Assembly: GCA_020853135.1 (NCBI GenBank)
Contig: JADYZO010000138.1
Span: 1-60,610, forward strand
Reading direction: 5' to 3'
Origin: Gammaproteobacteria bacterium
GTDB taxonomy: Bacteria > Pseudomonadota > Gammaproteobacteria > Steroidobacterales > GCA-2729495
Length of the DNA: 60,610 nucleotides
The notes below the pieces were generated by a model. The model saw only the letters and a list, made by a program, of their open reading frames with translations. It had not been told where the DNA came from and did no database searches. This document shows, one piece after another, positions 15,174 to 24,302 of this stretch (its first letter is position 1; each line of letters begins with the position of its first letter). The translations under genes and the position numbers were made by a program.

Positions 15174-16436
15174 ATGTGGAGTCCAGACATGAATGCCAGC
15201 GCCGAGCGGACCGGAGGCCACATGCCCCGGAACCTCGAGGTGGAACGGGCCGGAGGCCGCAGCCCTCCGAACCAGGCGAGTATCGGGGAGCGACTTCGGA
15301 GGCCTGCGGCCGCAAGGCCCGCCGCGGCGTTCGCCATCCTGCTCTGCGCAAGCCTGGGCGTCCGCGCTGGCGTCCTCCCGGAGGACCGCGCCGACGTGCT
15401 CTACCACTACTACGACGGCGGCGGGGTGCAGATCGACGGCCCCTCCGTCCTCGTGCGCAAGAGCGTCGGCCAGGACGTCTCCCTCAACGCCAACTACTAC
15501 GTCGACTCGGTCAGCAGCGCCTCCATCGATGTCATCACCCAGGCCAGCCGCTACAGCGAGGAGCGCAAGGAGAGCACGCTCGGGGTGGACTACCTGCACC
15601 GTGACACCACGCTGAGTCTCGCCTGGACGAAGAGCGACGAGAACGACTACCGGGCCACCACCTGGAACCTCGGCCTCAGCCAGGAGGTCTTCGGCGGGCT
15701 CACCACCCTCTCGATGGGCTACGGGCGCGGCAGCGACGACGTCGGCAAGCGGGGCACGGACTTCAGCGCGCCCGCCGACCACTGGCACTACCGCCTCGGC
15801 CTCTCGCAGGTCCTGACCCGCAACCTCATCGCCAGCCTCGACTTCGAGGCGGTGGCCGACGAGGGCTTCCTCAACAATCCCTACCGGCGCGTGCGTTACG
15901 CGGACGCCGGCAGCGCCACCGGCTACAGCTACCAGGCGGAGGTCTACCCGCGCACCCGCGACAGCAGCGCCGTGGCGCTGCGCGGCCGGTACTACCTGCC
16001 CTACCGCGCGGCACTGTCGGCCGGCTACCGCTACTACGACGACAGCTGGGGGATCAGCGCCTCCACGGTCGAGGTCGGCTACACCCAGCCCTGGCGGCGC
16101 TGGACGTTCGAACTCGGGTACCGCTACTACACCCAGAACGCGGCGGATTTCTACAGCGACCTGTTCCCCTATGCCGACGCCCAGAACTTCCTGGCGCGGG
16201 ACAAGGAGCTCGCCAGCTTCAGCAGCCAGGCGCTGCGCCTGGCGGTGGGTTACGAGATGCCGATCGGCTTCACGCACCTGCTCGACAAGGGCGCCATCAA
16301 CCTGGTGTACGACCACTTCACCTACGACTACGACAACTTCCGCGACCTGCGCGTCACCGGCACGGCCGCGGGCAGCGAGCCGCTCTACGGCTTCTCGGCC
16401 AACGTGCTGCAGCTGTTCTTCTCGGTCTGGTTCTGA
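15174..16436 (+). CDS. DUF3570 outer-membrane beta-barrel protein
   Basis: The product has 420 aa from ATG 15174; later in-frame ATGs at 15189 and 15222 are possible, because the signal-like stretch (AAAFAILLCASLGVRAG) begins only near residue 49. After cleavage the body starts VLPEDRADVLYHYYDGGGVQ and has many amphipathic, tyrosine-rich strands (YYLPYRAALSAGYRYYDDSWG, WTFELGYRYYTQNAADFYSD), ending in the barrel signature LQLFFSVWF. It is a DUF3570 family member. The TlpA/DUF4266/DUF3570/ApbE order is a recurring set, consistent with an outer-membrane component of a flavin- or redox-linked system. Confidence 0.85.
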   Translation: MWSPDMNASAERTGGHMPRNLEVERAGGRSPPNQASIGERLRRPAAARPAAAFAILLCASLGVRAGVLPEDRADVLYHYYDGGGVQIDGPSVLVRKSVGQDVSLNANYYVDSVSSASIDVITQASRYSEERKESTLGVDYLHRDTTLSLAWTKSDENDYRATTWNLGLSQEVFGGLTTLSMGYGRGSDDVGKRGTDFSAPADHWHYRLGLSQVLTRNLIASLDFEAVADEGFLNNPYRRVRYADAGSATGYSYQAEVYPRTRDSSAVALRGRYYLPYRAALSAGYRYYDDSWGISASTVEVGYTQPWRRWTFELGYRYYTQNAADFYSDLFPYADAQNFLARDKELASFSSQALRLAVGYEMPIGFTHLLDKGAINLVYDHFTYDYDNFRDLRVTGTAAGSEPLYGFSANVLQLFFSVWF

Positions 16437-16489
16437 GCCGGTTCCCTGGGGTACGCTGGCGGCCTCCGCAGGCTGCAGGCGTACCCGAC

Positions 16490-17476
16490 ATGAGGACATC
16501 GAGCCGACCGTTCCTGGCGCTCAGCGCCATCCTGTTCCTGGGCCTTGCTGCCCCGGCACACGCCGGGTGGTACAGCGACAGCCAGGTCAAGATGGGCACG
16601 CGCATCGACGTCGAGATCTGGCACGAGAGCGAACCCGAGGCGCGCCGGCTCATCGCCGCGGCGATGGCCGAGTTCGACCGCATCGAGGCGGAGATGAGCA
16701 CCTTCCGTCCGGACTCGGAGATCTCCCGCGTCAACGACCGGGCGGCCACCGAACCGGTGCCGGTCAGCGCCGAGCTCTATGGGCTGGTGCAGCGCTCGCT
16801 GGAGATGTCGGTGCTCTCGCAGGGCGCCTTCGACATCACCTTCGACAGCGTCGGCCAGCTCTACGACTACCGCCGGCACGTCAAGCCGACGGATGCCGAG
16901 ATCGCCGCGCGCCTGCCGGAGATCAACTACCGCCATGTGGTGCTCGATCCGGCCGACCACAGCATCCGCTTCACCATGCCCGGCACCCGCATCAACCTCG
17001 GCGGTATCGCCAAGGGTTACTCGGTCGAGCGGGTGATCGCGCAGCTGCGCGCCGCCGGGGTCACGCAGGCGCTGGCCACCGCCGGCGGGGACACGCGGCT
17101 GCTCGGCGACCACCACGGTGCGCCGTGGATCGTCGGCATCCGTGATCCGGACGATGCCGGCAAGCTGGTGACACGCCTGGCGCTGGTGGATGAGGCGATC
17201 TCGACCTCCGGCGACTACGAGCGCTACTTCATCGAGGGCGGCAAGCGCTACCACCACATCATCGACCCGCGCACCGGCAAGTCGGCCAGCGGGGTGCGCA
17301 GCGTGACCATCGTCGGGCCCGATGCGGTCATGACCGAGGGCCTCACCAAGACGGTGTTCATCAAGGGCCCGGACCAGGGTCTTGCCATCGTCGCCTCGGT
17401 GCCCGGCTACGAGGCGGTGGTGGTCGACGACCAGCGCCGGGTGCGTTTCTCGAAGGGGCTTGCCGCGGGTCGCTGA
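16490..17476 (+). CDS. apbE: FAD:protein FMN transferase (ApbE family)
   Basis: The product has 328 aa with a signal peptide (LSAILFLGLAAPAHAG). ApbE features are MGTRIDVEIW, FDRIEAEMSTFRPDSEISRVN, GAFDITFDSVGQLYDYR, the signature INLGGIAKGYSVERVI and TAGGDTRLLG, and the late YHHIIDPRTGKSASGVRSVTIVGPDAVMTEGLTKTVF. The enzyme cleaves periplasmic FAD and attaches FMN to a threonine or serine of a target protein. I saw no FMN-acceptor motif in the neighbouring products, so the substrate is open. It is the last gene of the TlpA/DUF4266/DUF3570/ApbE set. Confidence 0.92.
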   Translation: MRTSSRPFLALSAILFLGLAAPAHAGWYSDSQVKMGTRIDVEIWHESEPEARRLIAAAMAEFDRIEAEMSTFRPDSEISRVNDRAATEPVPVSAELYGLVQRSLEMSVLSQGAFDITFDSVGQLYDYRRHVKPTDAEIAARLPEINYRHVVLDPADHSIRFTMPGTRINLGGIAKGYSVERVIAQLRAAGVTQALATAGGDTRLLGDHHGAPWIVGIRDPDDAGKLVTRLALVDEAISTSGDYERYFIEGGKRYHHIIDPRTGKSASGVRSVTIVGPDAVMTEGLTKTVFIKGPDQGLAIVASVPGYEAVVVDDQRRVRFSKGLAAGR

Positions 17477-17679
17477 CGTGCCTGCCCGGGGCATGGGCAG
17501 CCCGGCTGCGGCAGGCCGCGGCGCGGCCTCCCGCCGTTATGTGCAATTGCCTGCGCCTGCCACCACCACGGCGGGCGCGTCGCGGCGCGAAGGGTGATGG
17601 CCGTCACGGGAATGGCCTGTGCGCCCTGTCACCATGTCGCGCAGGATGCGTGCGCCGGCGCTCGGCGCCCGCCTCCCCA
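17477..17679. other. Intergenic segment before the riboswitch, no gene seen
   Basis: Very GC-rich sequence with a short hairpin (CTGCCC/GGGCAG) after apbE but no T-tract. No credible reading frame or strong promoter is visible. The transcription start for the riboswitch must lie in here. Confidence 0.6.
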
Positions 17680-17779
17680 CAGGACTTTCCAGGGCAAACC
17701 CGCCGCGAGGCGGGGACGCAAAGCCTCCGGTCCGTGAGCCCGCCTGGCCGGGCCCGCGGATAGCGGGGTTGCCGGCCTG
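17680..17779 (+). ncRNA. Cyclic di-GMP-I (GEMM-I) riboswitch
   Basis: The conserved core is explicit: AGGGCAAACC (17691-17700), then a perfect 6-bp stem CCCGCC/GGCGGG (17699-17704 with 17709-17714) closed by a GCGA GNRA tetraloop. The invariant GGACGCAAAGCCTCCGG follows (17714-17730). The second arm has TCCG/CGGA (17731-17734 with 17757-17760) and GCCCG/CGGGC (17738-17742 with 17749-17753), then ATAGCGGGGTTGCCGG (17760-17775). The third G of AGGGC corresponds to G20, which fits c-di-GMP rather than the cGAMP-selective A variant. It ends about 85 nt before the TlpA-like gene; no U-tract terminator is visible, so control may be translational or by Rho. The outer P1 stem is weak (CAGG/CCTG), so the ends are approximate. 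Confidence 0.93.
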
Positions 17780-17863
17780 CCGCCCGCCGACGGGTGTGCC
17801 TGCCGTCGCCGCGTCCCCCGTGTTCCGGTGCGTTGGCCTGCAGGCTGACCCGGGACGGCGCAG

Positions 17864-18412
17864 ATGGCATGGACGCAGGACACTTCCGAGATCCTCAGCG
17901 CACGCGCGCGCAGCCGCCGCCTGGCGGCCGCCACGGTGGCGCTCTGCAGCATCGTGATGATCGGACTCGCTGCGCGGCTGGCGCGCGCCGATGAGCCGGC
18001 GGCACCCGACTTTGCGCTGAAGAGCAGCACCGGTGTCAACCTGCGCCTTTCCGAGTACCGCAGCGAGGTGGTGGCGCTGGCCTTCGTGGCGAGCTGGTGC
18101 GGCGCCTGCCGCGATGGCATGCCGCAATTGCGGCGCCTGCAGCAGGAACTCGCAGCGGACGGCCTGCGCGTGCTCGTCGTGGATTTCGACACGCGGCCCG
18201 AGGCGGCCGCCGAGGTCGCCGCCGCCGCCGCCGGCGCCTTCCCGGTGCTGCTCGACCCCGCGGGCGAGACCGGCCGGCTCTATGACATCGGCCGGCTGCC
18301 CACCCTCGTCCTGGTGGACCGCGGCGGCCAGCTGCGCGGCCAGTATCGCGACGGGCAGCTGGCTTCCCAGGCGGAGCTGACCCGTGGCCTCCGCGCGCTC
18401 CTCGCCGAGTAG
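17864..18412 (+). CDS. TlpA-like thioredoxin-fold protein, first gene after the riboswitch
   Basis: The product has 182 aa. A membrane anchor or uncleaved signal spans residues about 20-42 (AAATVALCSIVMIGLAARLARA). The thioredoxin domain has the redox site ASWCGACRDG and the cis-proline region GRLPTLVLVDRGGQ. It shares the architecture but not the exact sequence of the TlpA protein at 14438. As the first gene downstream of the c-di-GMP riboswitch its expression should depend directly on the second messenger. It probably keeps partner thiols reduced for the envelope machine encoded next. Confidence 0.85.
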   Translation: MAWTQDTSEILSARARSRRLAAATVALCSIVMIGLAARLARADEPAAPDFALKSSTGVNLRLSEYRSEVVALAFVASWCGACRDGMPQLRRLQQELAADGLRVLVVDFDTRPEAAAEVAAAAAGAFPVLLDPAGETGRLYDIGRLPTLVLVDRGGQLRGQYRDGQLASQAELTRGLRALLAE

Positions 18413-18446
18413 CGCATCCCGGCTGACAACGACAGGCACGAAACCT

Positions 18447-18980
18447 ATGAAGCACGCATGGCGCTGGATGATCCTGGTGTGGCTGGCGGGTGCGCCGGCC
18501 ATGGCTGATGTGCCAGCCGCCGGTACACCAGCCGGCCAGGCGATGGATCAGCAGGTCCAGGAGCTGAAGGACGAGGTCCTCGACCTCAACCGCGAGCTCT
18601 TCATGCTGGAGGAGGAGCTGCTGTTCCCGGCCAACACCCAGGTGGCGGTATTCGTTTCCATGGACGTGGGCGAATACTTCACCCTCGACTCCGTCCAGCT
18701 GACGCTGGATGGCAAGCCGGTCAGCAAGTACCTCTACACCGGGCGCGAGGTCCAGGCCCTCAACCGCGGCGGCGTCCACCGCCTGTATCTCGGCAACCTG
18801 AAGTCCGGCAGCCACGAGCTGGTGGCGATCTTCACCGGCCAGGGCACCCACGAGCGCGACTACCGCCGCGGCGCGACGCTGAAGTTCGACAAGGGCATCG
18901 GCGCCAAGTATGTCGAGCTGGCCATCTCCGACCGTGCCAGCAAGATGCAGCCCGAGTTCATGGTCCGCGAGTGGGAATGA
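18447..18980 (+). CDS. Exported coiled-coil/beta protein of the Glt-like operon
   Basis: The product has 177 aa starting at MKHAWRWMILVW; the same frame is open upstream but lacks a signal. After a signal peptide (to about residue 20, ending AMAD) comes a heptad-like helix (QQVQELKDEVLDLNRELFMLEEELLF), then a beta-rich domain with VDSVQLTLDGKPV-type and LKSGSHELVAIFTGQG motifs. I do not recognise a named family. Its constant place beside TPR and TolQ/TolR proteins suggests a periplasmic structural component, in the position where GltF-like proteins are found, but homology to GltF is not demonstrated. Confidence 0.7.
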   Translation: MKHAWRWMILVWLAGAPAMADVPAAGTPAGQAMDQQVQELKDEVLDLNRELFMLEEELLFPANTQVAVFVSMDVGEYFTLDSVQLTLDGKPVSKYLYTGREVQALNRGGVHRLYLGNLKSGSHELVAIFTGQGTHERDYRRGATLKFDKGIGAKYVELAISDRASKMQPEFMVREWE

Positions 18981-18983
18981 CCG

Positions 18984-20876
18984 GTGCGTCGGGGTCCGCC
19001 GCGAATCAGTGACTGGCTGGGCTGGCTGCTGCTGGCCGGTGGCCTGGCCGTTGGCAGCGCACCCCGCGCGGCCGAGCCGGTGGCGGGCACCGTCGTGCGC
19101 GACCTCTACTACGGCGAGGCGCTGTTCCAGTTCTACCGCCAGGATGACTTCACCGCGCTGACCCACCTGCTGGCGGCCCGTGATGCAGGCCGCGTGCCGC
19201 ATCATGAAGCCGAGGCGCAACTCCTGCTCGGCGGGCTCTACCTCTCCTACGGGCAGCACGCGCGGGCCGAGGCGATCTTCACCCGGCTGCTGGCCGATGG
19301 CGCGGACCCGGCCGTGCACGACCGCGCCTGGTTCTATCTCGGCAAGCTGCGCTACCAGCGCGACCTGTATCCGGAGGCGCTCGCCGCGTTTGGGCGCATC
19401 GGCGGGAAGTTGCCCGAGGCCCTCGCCGCCGAGCTGCCCATGCTCCTCGCCCAGTGCCACATGGCGGGCGGTGACTACGACGGCGCCCAGCGCGTGCTGG
19501 CCGCCTGGGATGCGCCGGACAGCTGGCTGGCCTATGCACGCTACAACCTCGGCGTGGCCCTGGTGCGCCTGCAGCGCACGGCGGAGGGCACCGCGCTGCT
19601 CGATCGCGTCGGCACCATGGGTGCCGCCACGGCCGAGCAGAAGAACCTGCGTGACAAGGCCAACCTGGCGCTCGGCTACGCGTACCTGCAGGCCAGCGAC
19701 GCCGCACGCGCGCAGCCCGTGCTCGGGCGCGTGCGCCTGCACGGCCCGTTCGCCAGCAAGGCGCTGCTGGGCGAGGGCTGGGCACGCGCCATGGGCGCCG
19801 ACTACCGCGGTGCGCTGGTGCCCTGGCTCGAGCTCATCGACCGCGACCTGATGGACAGCGCCGTGCAGGAGTCCTTCCTCGCCGTGCCCTATGCGCTCGG
19901 CCGACTGGAGGCGCACGGCTCCGCCGTGGAGAGCTACCAGCGGGCGCTGGCCGGCTTCGACACCGAGATCGCCCGGCTCGACCAGGCGATGGATCGCGCA
20001 CGCAGCGGCGCGTTGCTGCCTGCGCTGCTGCGGGACGATGACCCGGACCTCGGCCGCTGGTACTGGCACATGGATACCGTGCCGGATGACGAGGACTCGC
20101 GCTACCTGTACCTCCTGATGGCCGACCACGCCTTCCAGGAGGGCTTCAAGAACTACCGTGACCTCGTGGCGCTCGGGCGCCACCTGGAAGACTGGCGCCA
20201 GCGCCTGGTGACCTATGCCGACATGGTGGAGGCACGCCGTACGGCCTTCGCCACCCGCGTGCCCGCGACCGAGGCGCGGCTCGCGACGGTGGATCCCGCG
20301 GCACTGCAGGCGCGGCGCGACCGGCTGGCCGATGAGCTCGCCCGCGCCGTGGCTGCACACGATGTCGCGGTGCTGGCCACCCCGGGTGAACAGGACCGCT
20401 GGGCGCGGCTGGCGGCGATCGCCGCCGATCCCGGCTTTGCCGGTGCGGACGCGCAGCTGCGCGTCCGGCACCGGCTGCTGCGGGGCGTGCTGCTGTGGGA
20501 CCTCGACGGGCAGTTCAGGGAGCGGGCCTGGCGCCAGCGCCGGACGCTGCAGGACCTCGACCGGCAGATCGCCGCGGCGCGTACCCGCCTGGCGGCGATC
20601 GGGACGGTGCGCACCGGGGAGCCCGAGCGCTTCACGGCCTTTGCCGCGCGGATCGCCGGGCTCGTGCCGCGCATCGACGCCATGCAGGTCGCGCTGGCGG
20701 CGACGCTGCAGCGGCAGGAGGGCGTGCTGGTGGCCATGGCCGAGCGCGAGCTCGGTGCCCGGAAGGAACGCCTGGCGAGCTATCGCGTGCAGGGGCGTTT
20801 CGCGCTCGCCACCCTCTATGACCGCGCGGCGGCCACCCAGGCGGCCGTCACGCCGGCGCCAGGTGCAGCGCGATGA
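18984..20876 (+). CDS. Large TPR-type envelope protein (first)
   Basis: The product has 630 aa from GTG 18984. A signal anchor lies at about residues 8-25 (WLGWLLLAGGLAVGSAPRAA). Tetratricopeptide-like helix pairs fill roughly residues 35-330 (AEAQLLLGGLYLSYGQHARAEAIFTRLLADG; AWFYLGKLRYQRDLYPEALAAFGRIGG; LLAQCHMAGGDYDGAQRVLAAW). The C-terminal half is long, helical and charged, probably coiled coil. It is translated in a coupled set (4-nt overlap with the next gene). In Agl-Glt systems, periplasmic TPR proteins (GltC/GltD/GltE) link the inner-membrane motor to the outer membrane, and this is one of three here. Confidence 0.8.
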   Translation: MRRGPPRISDWLGWLLLAGGLAVGSAPRAAEPVAGTVVRDLYYGEALFQFYRQDDFTALTHLLAARDAGRVPHHEAEAQLLLGGLYLSYGQHARAEAIFTRLLADGADPAVHDRAWFYLGKLRYQRDLYPEALAAFGRIGGKLPEALAAELPMLLAQCHMAGGDYDGAQRVLAAWDAPDSWLAYARYNLGVALVRLQRTAEGTALLDRVGTMGAATAEQKNLRDKANLALGYAYLQASDAARAQPVLGRVRLHGPFASKALLGEGWARAMGADYRGALVPWLELIDRDLMDSAVQESFLAVPYALGRLEAHGSAVESYQRALAGFDTEIARLDQAMDRARSGALLPALLRDDDPDLGRWYWHMDTVPDDEDSRYLYLLMADHAFQEGFKNYRDLVALGRHLEDWRQRLVTYADMVEARRTAFATRVPATEARLATVDPAALQARRDRLADELARAVAAHDVAVLATPGEQDRWARLAAIAADPGFAGADAQLRVRHRLLRGVLLWDLDGQFRERAWRQRRTLQDLDRQIAAARTRLAAIGTVRTGEPERFTAFAARIAGLVPRIDAMQVALAATLQRQEGVLVAMAERELGARKERLASYRVQGRFALATLYDRAAATQAAVTPAPGAAR

Positions 20877-23677
20877 GCATGACGGCATTCAGCCTGGTCG
20901 TCGTCGCCGGGGGGCTCTGGCCCTTTTCCGGCGGCAGCGGCGGCGCGGATGCGACCATCGGCAGCCTGCGCCGCAAGGCGCCGGAGGCGGAGCTGCGCAC
21001 CACGGTGCCCGATGGCGGCAACCGCGCGCGCGAGGAATACCAGCAATTCCTGGCGCTGCCCGGCACGCCGGGCGACATGCGCGCACAGTCCATGCGCCGG
21101 CTGGCGGACCTTTACCTGGCGGCGGGCGAGGAGGCCGATGCGGCGGCCGATGTGGCCGCCAGCGAGGCCGCCTTCCGCCGGGCCATCGACCTGTACGGGC
21201 AATACCTCGCGGAGTTCCCGGGCCGCAGCGGGGCCGACGGCGTGCTCTACTCGCTCTCCCGCGCCCGTGAGGGTGTGGGCGATGCCCCGGCCGCCCTGGC
21301 CGTGCTCGACCAGCTGGTGCGTGATTACCCGCAGAGCAGCGTTGCGCCCGAGGCGCAGTTCCGCCGCGGCGAGCGCCTGTTCCTGCTGCGCGACTATGCG
21401 GGCGCGGAGCGCGCCTATGCCGCCGTCATCGCCGCCGGCGAGACCGGGGCCTTCTACGAGCAGGCGCTCTACAAGAAGGGCTGGACGCTGTTCAAGCTCG
21501 GCGGCCACGAGGAGTGCCTCGATCCGTTCCTCGGCGTGCTCGCGCGCCGCCTCCAGGGCGTCAGTGACCGCAGCGATGCGCAGCCGCTGGAAGGCCTCGG
21601 CAGGGCCGAGCGCGAGCTGGTGGAGGACACGCTGCGGGCGATGAGCCTCGCGGTGTCGCAACTCGACGGCCTGGCGAGCATCGATGCGCTGCTCGACCGC
21701 CACCCGGGCGTGGCCTTTGCCGATGTCATCTACGGCGGGCTCGGTGACCTGTATCTCGCGCAGGAACGCTACGGCGATGCAGCCGACGCCTACCGCCGCT
21801 TCGTCACGCGGACTCCGGCGCATCCGCGCGCACCCTACCTGCAGGCGCGCGCCATCGCCGCCTATGGCGCGGGCAGGTTCCCGGGCAAGGTGCTCGAGGC
21901 CAAGGCCGGGTATGTCGAGCTCTACGGCCTCGACAGCGCCTACTGGGCCGGCACCGTGCCGGCCTCGCGCCCGGCGGTGGTGCAGGTGCTCAAGGAAAGC
22001 CTCGCCGACCTCGCCAGCCATGACCACCAGCAGGCGCAGAAGACCCGCGCCCCGGATGCCTACCAGAAGGCGGCCGGCTGGTACCGTCGCTACCTCTCCT
22101 ACTTCCCTGATGACCCGGAGTCCGCGCAGCGCAACTTCCTGCTGGCCGAGCTGCTGTTCGAGGGTGGTGAGTTCGCCGCTGCGACCACCGAGTACCAGCG
22201 CACGGCCTATGGCTACGGCAGCCATCCGCAGGCCGCGGAGGCGGGTTACGCGGCGGTGCTTGCTGCGCGCGAGCGCGAGAAGTCACTCGACGGTGACGCC
22301 CGCGAGGAGTGGCACCGGGCGGCCATCGACGACAGCCTGAAATTCGCCACCGCCTTCCCCGGGCATCCCCAGGCCGCCGCGGTGCAGACCAGCGTGGCCG
22401 AGGACCTCTTCCGGCGGGGCGAGCTGGAGCGCGCGGTCGCGGTGGCCGGAGAGGTGGCCACGCGCACGCCGCCGGCCGGTCCCGCGCTCGAGCGCGTCGC
22501 CTGGACGGTGCTGGCGCACGGCCAGTTCGATCTTGCACAGTACGCCGCGGCCGAGCGCGCCTACCTGCACCTGCGCGACATCGGCGGTGGTGATGCGAGC
22601 GCGCGTGCACAGGTCGAGGAACGCATCGCCGCCTCGGTCTACAGGCAGGCCGAGGCAGCACGGGCCGGCGGCGACCATGCCGCCGCCGTGGCCGGCTTCC
22701 TGCGGGTGGCCGAGGTTGCCCCTGGCGCCTCCAGCCGGCCCAATGCGCTCTATGATGCCGCCGCGCTGCTGGTGGCCGACCAGCAGTGGCCGCAGGCGGT
22801 GGATGTCCTGCGGCGCTTCCGCAGCGAGTTCCCGGACCACCGCTTCAACGTCGACGTCACCCAGCAGCTGGCCGTGGCCCTCGAGGCCGCCGGCCGCGGC
22901 GAGGAAGCCGCCGGCGAGTTCGAGGCCATTGCCGCCACTGCCAGCCTTGGCGCCGACGTGCAGCGCGAGGCGCTGTGGCGTGCGGCCGGGCTCCACCGCC
23001 AGGCCGGCCAGCGGGCCGCCGAGCAGCGCGTGCTCGCGCAGGCCGTGGCGCGCTTCGCGCAGCCGCTGCCCGAGGCCCAGGAGGCCCGCCTGCGCCTGGC
23101 GGAGCTGGCGCGTGAGGCCGGGGATCCCGCTGCCCGCAGCCATTGGCTGGCGGAGATCGTCACTGCCGATGGCGCGGCCGGCGCGGCGCGCACGGACCGC
23201 AGCCGCTGGCTGGCGGCGCACGCCTCCCTGGAGCTGGCAGCCCCGCTGCGCGATGCCTTCCTCGAGGTGCGCCTGGCCGTGCCGCTCGCGAAGAGCCTCA
23301 AGGCGAAGAAGCAGCGCATGGAACTGGCGCTCGCGGCCTATGGCAGGGCGGCCGACTATGCAGTCGGCGAGATCACCACCGCGGCCACGTTCGAGACCGC
23401 GGAGCTCTATTACGCGCTCGGTCGCGCGGTACTCGACTCGGACAAGCCGGCCAACCTCGGTGCCGAGGAGCAGGCGGAGTACCAGCTGCTCCTCGAGGAG
23501 CAGGCCTTCCCCTTCGAGGAAAAGGCCATCGGGCTGCACACCCTGAACGCGGAGCGCGCCGCCGACGGGGTCTTCGATGAATGGGTGCGCCGCAGCTTCG
23601 CGCGCCTGGAGACGCTCAGCCCGGCACGTTTCGCGCGCCGCGAAAGGAGTGAGGCCTATGTGGCTGCGATGGACTGA
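20873..23677 (+). CDS. Very large TPR-repeat envelope protein (second), GltD-like
   Basis: The product has 934 aa. A short N-terminal hydrophobic stretch (MTAFSLVVVAGGLWPFSG) precedes many TPR-like repeats along almost the whole length: LRDYAGAERAYAAVIAAGE, GDLYLAQERYGDAADAYRRF, FEGGEFAAATTEYQRTAYGYG, RAGGDHAAAVAGFLRVAEVA, LVADQQWPQAVDVLRRFRSEF. Size and composition recall GltD (AgnD) of Myxococcus, a roughly 1,200-aa TPR protein of the gliding complex. It overlaps the upstream gene by 4 nt and the downstream lipoprotein gene by 20 nt. It probably forms a periplasmic scaffold. Confidence 0.8.
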   Translation: MSMTAFSLVVVAGGLWPFSGGSGGADATIGSLRRKAPEAELRTTVPDGGNRAREEYQQFLALPGTPGDMRAQSMRRLADLYLAAGEEADAAADVAASEAAFRRAIDLYGQYLAEFPGRSGADGVLYSLSRAREGVGDAPAALAVLDQLVRDYPQSSVAPEAQFRRGERLFLLRDYAGAERAYAAVIAAGETGAFYEQALYKKGWTLFKLGGHEECLDPFLGVLARRLQGVSDRSDAQPLEGLGRAERELVEDTLRAMSLAVSQLDGLASIDALLDRHPGVAFADVIYGGLGDLYLAQERYGDAADAYRRFVTRTPAHPRAPYLQARAIAAYGAGRFPGKVLEAKAGYVELYGLDSAYWAGTVPASRPAVVQVLKESLADLASHDHQQAQKTRAPDAYQKAAGWYRRYLSYFPDDPESAQRNFLLAELLFEGGEFAAATTEYQRTAYGYGSHPQAAEAGYAAVLAAREREKSLDGDAREEWHRAAIDDSLKFATAFPGHPQAAAVQTSVAEDLFRRGELERAVAVAGEVATRTPPAGPALERVAWTVLAHGQFDLAQYAAAERAYLHLRDIGGGDASARAQVEERIAASVYRQAEAARAGGDHAAAVAGFLRVAEVAPGASSRPNALYDAAALLVADQQWPQAVDVLRRFRSEFPDHRFNVDVTQQLAVALEAAGRGEEAAGEFEAIAATASLGADVQREALWRAAGLHRQAGQRAAEQRVLAQAVARFAQPLPEAQEARLRLAELAREAGDPAARSHWLAEIVTADGAAGAARTDRSRWLAAHASLELAAPLRDAFLEVRLAVPLAKSLKAKKQRMELALAAYGRAADYAVGEITTAATFETAELYYALGRAVLDSDKPANLGAEEQAEYQLLLEEQAFPFEEKAIGLHTLNAERAADGVFDEWVRRSFARLETLSPARFARRERSEAYVAAMD

Positions 23678-24302
23678 GGGGAGGCTGCCACGCCTGTGGT
23701 TGCCGGTGCTGGCGGCCGGGCTGGCCGCCTGCGCGGCCCCGGCCACGCGGCCCGGGCCAGGGAGTGATGCGACAGCGGTGGCTCCCGATGCAGCGGGGCA
23801 GGCCCGCCATGCGGTGGCGCTCGCGGCCCTCGAGGCCGGTGACGATGCACAGGCGGAACCGCAGCTGCAGGCGCTGGTGGCGCAATACCCGGAGCACGCG
23901 GGGCCGATGGTCAACCTGGCGCTGCTCCAGGCACGGCGTGGTGAGCTGCCGGCCGCGCAGGCGATGCTCGAGCGCGCGGTGGCGGTGTGCAGCAGCTGCG
24001 CGGTTCCATGGAATGCCCTGGGCGTCATCCAGCGCCAGCAGGGCAGCTTTGCCGCGGCCGAGCAGTCGTACCGCAATGCCCTCGTCGCCGATCCCGGCTA
24101 CGCCAACGCCGCGTTCAACCTCGGCGTGCTCTACGAGATCTACCTGCAGCGCCCCGATCTGGCGCTCGCCCAGTACGCGCGGTTCCGCGAGCTGGTGGTG
24201 GATGATCCGGCCGGCGCCGACATCGACAAGTGGATTGCCGAGCTCGAGCGGCGCGCGAGACCGGTGGAGCGTGCCGCGCGGCTGGCGGAGGGCAAGCCAT
24301 GA
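23658..24302 (+). CDS. TPR lipoprotein, GltE-like
   Basis: The product has 214 aa. The ATG at 23658 is preceded by AAAGGAG and lies inside the 3' end of the TPR gene. Lipobox LAAC gives Cys25. Residues 50-200 hold at least four TPR units (ALAALEAGDDAQAEPQLQALVAQYPEH; ALLQARRGELPAAQAMLERAVAVC; ALGVIQRQQGSFAAAEQSYRNALVADPGYANAAFNLGVLYE). A TPR lipoprotein in this setting matches GltE (AgnE) by architecture. It is likely anchored in the outer membrane as the outer end of the machine. Confidence 0.8.
   Translation: MWLRWTEGRLPRLWLPVLAAGLAACAAPATRPGPGSDATAVAPDAAGQARHAVALAALEAGDDAQAEPQLQALVAQYPEHAGPMVNLALLQARRGELPAAQAMLERAVAVCSSCAVPWNALGVIQRQQGSFAAAEQSYRNALVADPGYANAAFNLGVLYEIYLQRPDLALAQYARFRELVVDDPAGADIDKWIAELERRARPVERAARLAEGKP

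Noticed and set aside
17780-17863. Search for an expression-platform terminator after the riboswitch
   Set aside because: GC-rich arms exist but none is followed by a U-tract, so no intrinsic terminator is called.
18036-20888. Open frame of about 950 codons on the minus strand across the Glt-like operon
   Set aside because: Composition is that of an antisense shadow; the plus strand has signal peptides, TPRs and coupled starts.
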